Origin: Lasiosphaeria ovina
Taxonomy: Eukaryota; Ascomycota; Sordariomycetes; Sordariales; Lasiosphaeriaceae
Assembly: GCA_033439765.1 (NCBI GenBank)
Contig: JAULSN010000006.1
Coordinates: 2,108,001 to 2,172,000, forward strand
Direction of reading: 5' to 3'
Length of the DNA: 64,000 bases
Numbering within the stretch: the stretch's first letter is position 1; each line of letters begins with the position of its first letter. Positions 61,709-64,000 of this stretch are shown in pieces. The translations under genes were made by a program, and so were the position numbers. The notes under the pieces are model-generated. The model was given only the letters and a program-made list of their open reading frames with translations, was not told where the DNA came from and made no database searches.

Positions 61709-64000
61709 ATGGCAGGCATTGAGACCGGCGTGGCCATCCTTGGCATCATTCAGGTCACTGCACAGATCATCAAGCTCACAACAAACTATATTAAAACAGT
61801 CCGAGGCACGCCAGGAGATGTATTCGTGGTTCGAATCGAGGTTCTCTCGCTGAGAACCACTCTAGAGAGCCTGAAACATCTCTACGAGTCGAATGAGTTG
61901 GTCCTTGATAACCTGAATAAACTACTCCCCGGTTGCCGGCGAGCCCTCGACGAATTGGAGATACTTTTACGTCCCTTTGCGAATAATAGGGATGAGCGTG
62001 CACAGCCAAATGGTTCCAATATCTTATCTTCACGTAATTCTATCAAACGAGCGTGGGCTAGCCTCAAATGGCCCAGCAAGCAAGAGAGAGCGAGGAAGCT
62101 CCTCGATGATATCTCGCGATACAAGTCAAGCATGGCGCTTGAGCTCATGAAAAGCAACAGGCAAGGCTTCTTTGGACCAAGTTAGCCTGTCACTAGATGT
62201 ATTCTAACTGAGTTGCAGTGGCGATCTCCGTAACGTCAAAGACGACATCCAACACCAGGGGGCCATGCTTACCAGTATCCAAGACACGCTGCGCAAAAAG
62301 GAGGAAGCAGATCTACTGGACTGGATCTCACCCTTGAGGGTCATGTACCGGGAGGCGCACGAGATGACCGTACGTAAACGCTTTGGAACAACCGGAAGCT
62401 GGTTGTCCGAGCATCGGGCCTACCAACATTGGTATTCCCGTCCCGACGGCGGTGGCGGCTTCTTCTGCCTCGACGGCCTTTCTGGAAGTGGAAAGTCGGT
62501 GCTAGCTTCTGTTGTCATTGAAGACTTGTTAAACCGAGCGAAGAACGATGGTCACGTTGTTTTGTATTTCTGCTTTGCCATGAAGGATGCGACGAGAAAC
62601 TATCTGGCAGCCCTCTATGACACCATCGTCCGACAGATGCTGCTGTACAGCTCTGTCGGGTATGAGGATGTCGCGGATCTGAAGCGGAAGTTTCTGGGGG
62701 AACACCCAACACGAGACACCTATTTCAACCTTTGCAAGAAGCTACTGGCACGAATGGGAAGAGTGTACCTGGTGGTGGACGGAGTTGATTCTTTCGAGTG
62801 CCGAGAATTTGGGCTTTTGCTGGAGTTCCTTGACGGCCTCGTCTCGTTTGCCAAGGCAGCATCGACCATGGACACATCATCTGGTACGGCAACAAAAGAT
62901 TCGCAGTCAGACGTCTCAACGGCAGTTGTGTCAACGATCGTGGACACGGCCAAAGAGCAGTCGCTACCCTCACCACCAATCGCATCTGGCCTCGATCTGC
63001 GAACCTTTATCACGACCCGACACCTTTCCGAAATCCAAAAGCGACCCAAGCTGGCCCAGAAGATCGATTACCACCTCAGATTAGATCAGCACGTCATGAA
63101 GTCCGATATACGTGCTTTTATCGAGAACCAGATTGAAGAGATGGACAATGAGTGTCTTGATGCCATGGGACCGGATTTGCAGCAAGCCGCAATCGATCAG
63201 ATCGTCAAGAAGAGTGATGGCAGGTGAGCAACCCATATTTCTCCCTGCACTTCAAAATGCATCAATCTGATGTCTCCAAGGTTCATTCAAGCTGTAATGC
63301 ATGTCCAGCGCATCAGGGAGCTCTACACAATTGAGCAGATTGAGGATGCAATCACAAACATGTCTAGCGACCTGGACTCCACATACAAGCAGATCCTTAT
63401 AGACATTCTGCCCAACTTTCCAAAAGCCGATGACCGCCAGGCTCTCAAATGCATGCTCATTTGGCTCTGTCAAGCTAACTACTGCTTGGACCTTCCCGAA
63501 TTTGTTGCTATGACAAACCTCAAGGCTAACCTCGACGGCACGATCAACAAGAATGCCATTCCGATCCGACCCGAGGCATTTTGTTGGCGCCTCGGTCCGT
63601 TCCTGAACCTCGACCGACACGTGGATCCTCCCGAGGTGAACCTCAGCCATATGACCATGGAGGTCTTCTTCCCCTCAGGAGCATTGCTACAAACAGACCC
63701 CCTGCATCCCGAACTTCAAGAATTCCACGTGGATCCCCTGCAATCACAGAGATTTCTCGCTAAGGAGTGTCTCCGGTTTCTTCAAATGCGCGATTTAGAC
63801 AAGACGTTGGCCCCCCTGGCATCGTCAGCTGATTACGAGGAGAAGACTAAAAAGAGTAACCCCTTAGCAGGCCTCCACGGGGGGCTAGGGATTTTGAAAA
63901 GCCATGACGAACACAAATGGGTGTTAGCAATGGGCGAGAGACTCCAGCCACGGCATGGATGCCTCGGGCTCCAGTACGCGGCTATCAACTGGCCGGATCA
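61709..64000 (+). CDS. NACHT NLR-like protein, 5' part (runs off the window)
   Basis: Exons 61709-62160, 62219-63223 and 63281 to the window end; 725 codons visible, open at the edge. The start MAGIETGVAILGIIQVTAQ and following helices match the N-terminal domain common in fungal STAND proteins. The NACHT domain has P-loop GLSGSGKS (Lys243) and Walker B VYLVVDGVDS (Asp338). The first intron appears to be GC-AG: donor AACAG/GCAAGG at 62161, branch TTCTAACTG, acceptor TTGCAG, phase 2. Splicing gives KSNSGDLRNVKDDIQ, whereas no GT donor fits. The second intron (57 nt) is standard. C-terminal repeats, if any, lie beyond the window. Likely role in non-self sensing is inferred from architecture. 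Confidence 0.87.

Overview
The window is nuclear DNA of a filamentous ascomycete (Pezizomycotina, most likely Sordariomycetes). Genes are split by short introns (about 48-107 nt) with GTRNGY-type donors and CTAAC/CTGAC branch sites. Coding regions are GC-rich, and AT-rich stretches hold a degenerate transposon whose stop codons come mostly from CA-to-TA changes, as expected of repeat-induced point mutation (RIP). Species cannot be fixed from sequence alone.

Left part (1-23.7 kb), ordinary gene space: about 4.7 kb without a convincing gene; a secreted GH55 exo-beta-1,3-glucanase; a FIT/Scs3-family ER lipid protein; an intracellular GH36 alpha-galactosidase; an Ap4A phosphorylase; a Myb/SANT-domain protein (minus strand) with a 3 kb gene-free upstream region; a cis-CaaD-like tautomerase (minus); and an NAD-dependent reductase of the dihydroflavonol-reductase type.

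Middle part (23.7-38 kb), accessory: a PNP-NACHT-ankyrin NLR-like receptor with nearly identical ankyrin repeats; an Hsp70-like relic; the 3' end of a probable 2OG-oxygenase gene; a complete 1,861-bp Fot1/pogo-type transposon with terminal inverted repeats and TA duplications but a dead transposase; a small two-module relic; a small secreted four-cysteine protein; and a conserved fungal protein of unknown function with a mitochondrial-like leader.

Right part (38-64 kb): a six-exon GH18 chitinase (minus) and an eight-exon multi-LysM secreted protein (plus) are divergent across a 950-bp shared upstream region, which suggests a coordinated chitin-handling pair. Then comes a run of broken genes (C2H2 zinc finger, berberine-bridge-type oxidase, amidase, feruloyl esterase, Zn2Cys6 factor) interspersed with a fucose-lectin-like gene and an unusual gene joining a kinase-like N-lobe to two retropepsin-like domains. 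The window closes with a TPR/SET protein and the 5' part of a second NACHT NLR that appears to use a GC-AG intron.

Taken together, the window moves from conserved metabolism into a rapidly evolving region rich in self/non-self recognition genes, cell-wall and glycan-binding genes, and pseudogenes with C-to-T type lesions. All exon structures were inferred by eye from splice motifs, reading phase and remembered family patterns. Searches and RNA evidence are needed where stated.
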